Part shown: positions 61,730 to 64,000 of the stretch, in pieces | Layout: every line of letters starts with the position of its first letter | Position numbering within the stretch: position 1 is the first letter of the stretch | Source: Hippophae tibetana | Taxonomy: Eukaryota; Streptophyta; Magnoliopsida; Rosales; Elaeagnaceae | Reading direction: 5' to 3' | Assembly (NCBI GenBank): GCA_037013495.1 | Contig: CM072801.1 | Coordinates: 85,111,816-85,175,815 of the forward strand | Length of the DNA: 64,000 nucleotides | Position numbers and translations under genes: made by a program | Notes under the pieces: model-generated | What the model saw: only the letters and a program-made list of their open reading frames with translations | Databases searched by the model: none | What the model was told of the DNA's origin: nothing

Positions 61730-62100
61730 ACATGATTTGTAAATTTTGAATGCCCACAAGTGTATGATTCATTAAAAGATTATTGATAAGTTTAACCCGA
61801 GGTCGATCTCTAAAAGATTTTGCAGTGGTTTCAAAATTAACTTATTTTATTAATAAAATAATCAAAAACAATTCTAAAGCCTCTATCAATATCGATTAGT
61901 AGAACGATTGTAAAATCTAAAATGCTTAAAAAAACTAAAATTAAGTTGATAAATTATTGAACTAAATTAAAATTATTGAGAGAGTATGAGATATTAGTTA
62001 TTGAACCACTCTTTGGTAGAACTATTTAATTGATTTTTCCCATTGGCTTCAAAAGTTGGAATTATTGATTATCCCTTTTTAAATAGAAGAACCCATAATG
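61730..62100 (-). repeat. LTR 3'-end fragment, minus orientation
   Basis: CCCACAAGTGTATGA, TTGATAAGTTTAACCCGAGG and similar blocks match the start of the minus-strand LTR at 22630-22700, at lower identity. Truncated. Confidence 0.55.
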
Positions 62101-62114
62101 ATCATAGTGACTTC

Positions 62115-63710
62115 TGATGTGTGCTTAAAAGTACTCAACATTATATGATTTATTTGAACTTTAATATCAAAAATAGATTTTTATTTGCATAATTTTATCA
62201 TTATTTTAACAAATACATGTTTTCAGATCTTTTGTTATTTTCAAGTATCTATAGCTTTAAATTAATAAAAATATCAAATACATGAAGAATCATACCTAAA
62301 AGCATTCTGTTGCAACCAAGAAGGATGCAAGGATAACATATGTAAACCTTACATATGAACCATTCAAGCTTGCAAGGGGGTAAAACAAAAAGAGTTTAAG
62401 AAATGTAGTTTAACTCGTGGCGTGATGGTGGAATTTGTGCGTTGTGGTGTGAGTGCTTTGGATCATAATTGAAACAAATATATGATCAACACATGCCGCT
62501 GTGGTGGAAAATGTATGCCATGGCACCTCACCTTATGTTCCACTATTCTTTCATTTTTACAGCTTTTTTCTACCTATATAAACCCTCTCTTAGTATAATG
62601 TACACCAAAATTAGAGAGCTTTCTTTTGATTTCCTAAATGGTTTTGTAGTTTAAATTTCTTTGGTTTGATATAGTAGTTTTTGATTCAATAAGAAATATA
62701 AGCAGTTTTTTAGATAGAGATCAGTGCTAAAATTTTGTACATTGGAAGATACAATTGAGGTATAAATTTTGATTGTATTCATTTATTTTTATAATTAATT
62801 TTATTGCTATTCTGAATGCTATTTTAAATTTATTGATAATTTATTAAATCCAAGTATGTGTGGGTGAATATTACTATAGGATATTAGTTACGTTGGTATG
62901 CTTGCAAAATATTAATTTAGGAAAATATTTTTATAAAATAAATTAATTTTATTTATTTATTCCAGTTTTCTAGAAAATTTATTATCGAAAAATATATTGA
63001 CGATATAGTTTTTTTAAAATAAATTTAAAGTTAGTTTTATGATCTAGTTATCTAAACCTGATTTAGAATAATATTCTACTTTAAATATTTTTCACAAAGA
63101 TTTATTATTTGAAAATATATTGAGAACATATTTTCCGTAATATATTAAATTGTGAAAGTTAGGTTTCCGATCAATCTAAAATCCAATTTTAATACCTTGA
63201 ATAGAAATTTAAATTGATAGCCCAACCAAAAGTATCAATTTAGATGGTTTGTTAATGTCTTAGGAAGAAACTACAATTTAATCATTTTCAATTAACTGAT
63301 CCGTGACCGAAAGACTTCAATTGATATTGATTAACAAAGAAAAGGAGAATCGATACCTTAATTTATATCTCTAGTAACTTAATTAGTTTTGAGTAAGTAT
63401 GATTGAATAACTAGTCTATCCCATAAGTTTTTCATTGAATGATTAAATATTTCTCTGTCTACTATTTGTTAAATCAAATCCATCTTTAAATTTATGGCAT
63501 TAGAATAAGATTTTCTAAACCCAAACAATTGTGACATGATGTTTAGCTTTATTTTTTGTTTTTAAGAATTTTGATAAATTATTTAAAAATTAGATAATTC
63601 CTCTTTAGATAGACCTTAGAAATATACTTATTGCTTTTTATAAATTGATTTGTTCACATGTGAGCTATTATAATTTTTTTAAAATTTGACTATCAAGTTT
63701 TTGTATATCA
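62115..63710 (+). repeat. 5' LTR of an element leaving the window
   Basis: Starts TGATGTGTGCTTAAAAG and ends about TATATCA, followed by a degenerate PBS. TATATAAA at 62575-62582 and a GATTCAATAAG motif near 62683 repeat the TATA / R layout of the 487-2330 LTR, its diverged relative. Confidence 0.75.
62575..62582 (+). promoter_or_regulatory. LTR TATA box
   Basis: TATATAAA followed by CCCTCTCTTA, in the same relative place as the TATA of the solo LTR. Confidence 0.5.
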
Positions 63711-63716
63711 AATTTT

Positions 63717-63734
63717 TGACACTATTACTGAGAA
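63717..63734 (+). promoter_or_regulatory. Degenerate tRNA-Asp primer-binding site
   Basis: TGACACTATTACTGAGAA equals the tRNA-Asp PBS with C-to-T and G-to-A changes only, seven bases past the LTR end. Confidence 0.7.
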
Positions 63735-64000
63735 TGTGTCATATATATGAGGTACACAATAATAGCATTTTTCAATTTTTATTATCAAAATATAAATTAA
63801 CGAATTAATTCCTTGATTGGATTTTAATTAAATAATTAGAAATCCTAAGAGAAATAATTTGACTATTTAATTTAACACAAGAAATGTAATTAAATTAGAC
63901 TATTATTCATAATTTCATAACTAAAACATATATGATGTGTCTAATGTCTAATTTTAAAATATTTACTTTGTTCACAAATTAAAATGGCCAATAATAATTT
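63735..64000 (+). other. Start of element interior, cut by the window end
   Basis: AT-rich 5' untranslated sequence of the element whose LTR ends at 63710. No gag start visible yet. Confidence 0.45.

Overview
The window is plant nuclear DNA. It has AT-rich intergenic sequence, GT-AG introns, a mitochondrial-type biotin synthase split into six exons, a Golgi nucleotide-sugar transporter, and many nested plant transposons (Ty3/gypsy TAT/Athila and chromovirus types, Ty1/copia, En/Spm CACTA, MITEs). The two host genes read like eudicot proteins, but the sequence does not fix the species.

Layout. 1-486: unassigned. 487-2330: solo LTR. 2677-3154: integrase tail of an old gypsy element. 5286-9950: complete BIO2 gene (+), 382 codons. 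10.0-13.1 kb: noncoding, with a hairpin-forming repeat and a 166-bp direct repeat. 13157-21745: an 8.6-kb CACTA element with both ends and an AAA target duplication. Its TNP2 transposase (-) is decayed and is interrupted by a 525-bp palindrome made of two inverted LTR starts. 22.0-26.0 kb: decayed gag-protease of a gypsy element (-), broken by a shortened LTR insertion and a CACTA remnant. 26.1-29.8 kb: integrase fragment (+) followed by an antisense extra ORF of TAT type. 31657-34508: nine intact 3' exons of a nucleotide-sugar transporter (-) without its first exons. 35187-36294: chromovirus fragment. About 36780-44500: TAT element with pol (+), tandem repeats and an antisense extra ORF. 44508-45287: LTR piece fused to a GAA-rich microsatellite. 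46616-53121: non-autonomous Athila/TAT-like element (-) with two LTRs, PBS, gag tail and a 322-codon protease ORF without its catalytic Asp. 53.1-55.6 kb: copia debris. 55.6-61.7 kb: LTR, PBS, gag and protease of another TAT/Athila element (+), with a 2.2-kb internally deleted gypsy element inserted in gag. 61.7-64.0 kb: LTR pieces and the 5' LTR plus PBS of an element running off the window.

Only BIO2, and possibly the transporter, look like working host genes. BIO2 makes biotin from dethiobiotin in mitochondria. The transporter family moves nucleotide sugars into the Golgi, and the two show no pathway link. The rest is a record of serial transposon insertion. The most unusual structures are an LTR-end palindrome with a perfect 5-bp target duplication, an LTR-PBS remnant ending in only 10 bp of its 3' LTR, and two TAT elements whose antisense ORFs share structure and a TATA-like box about 300 bp upstream.
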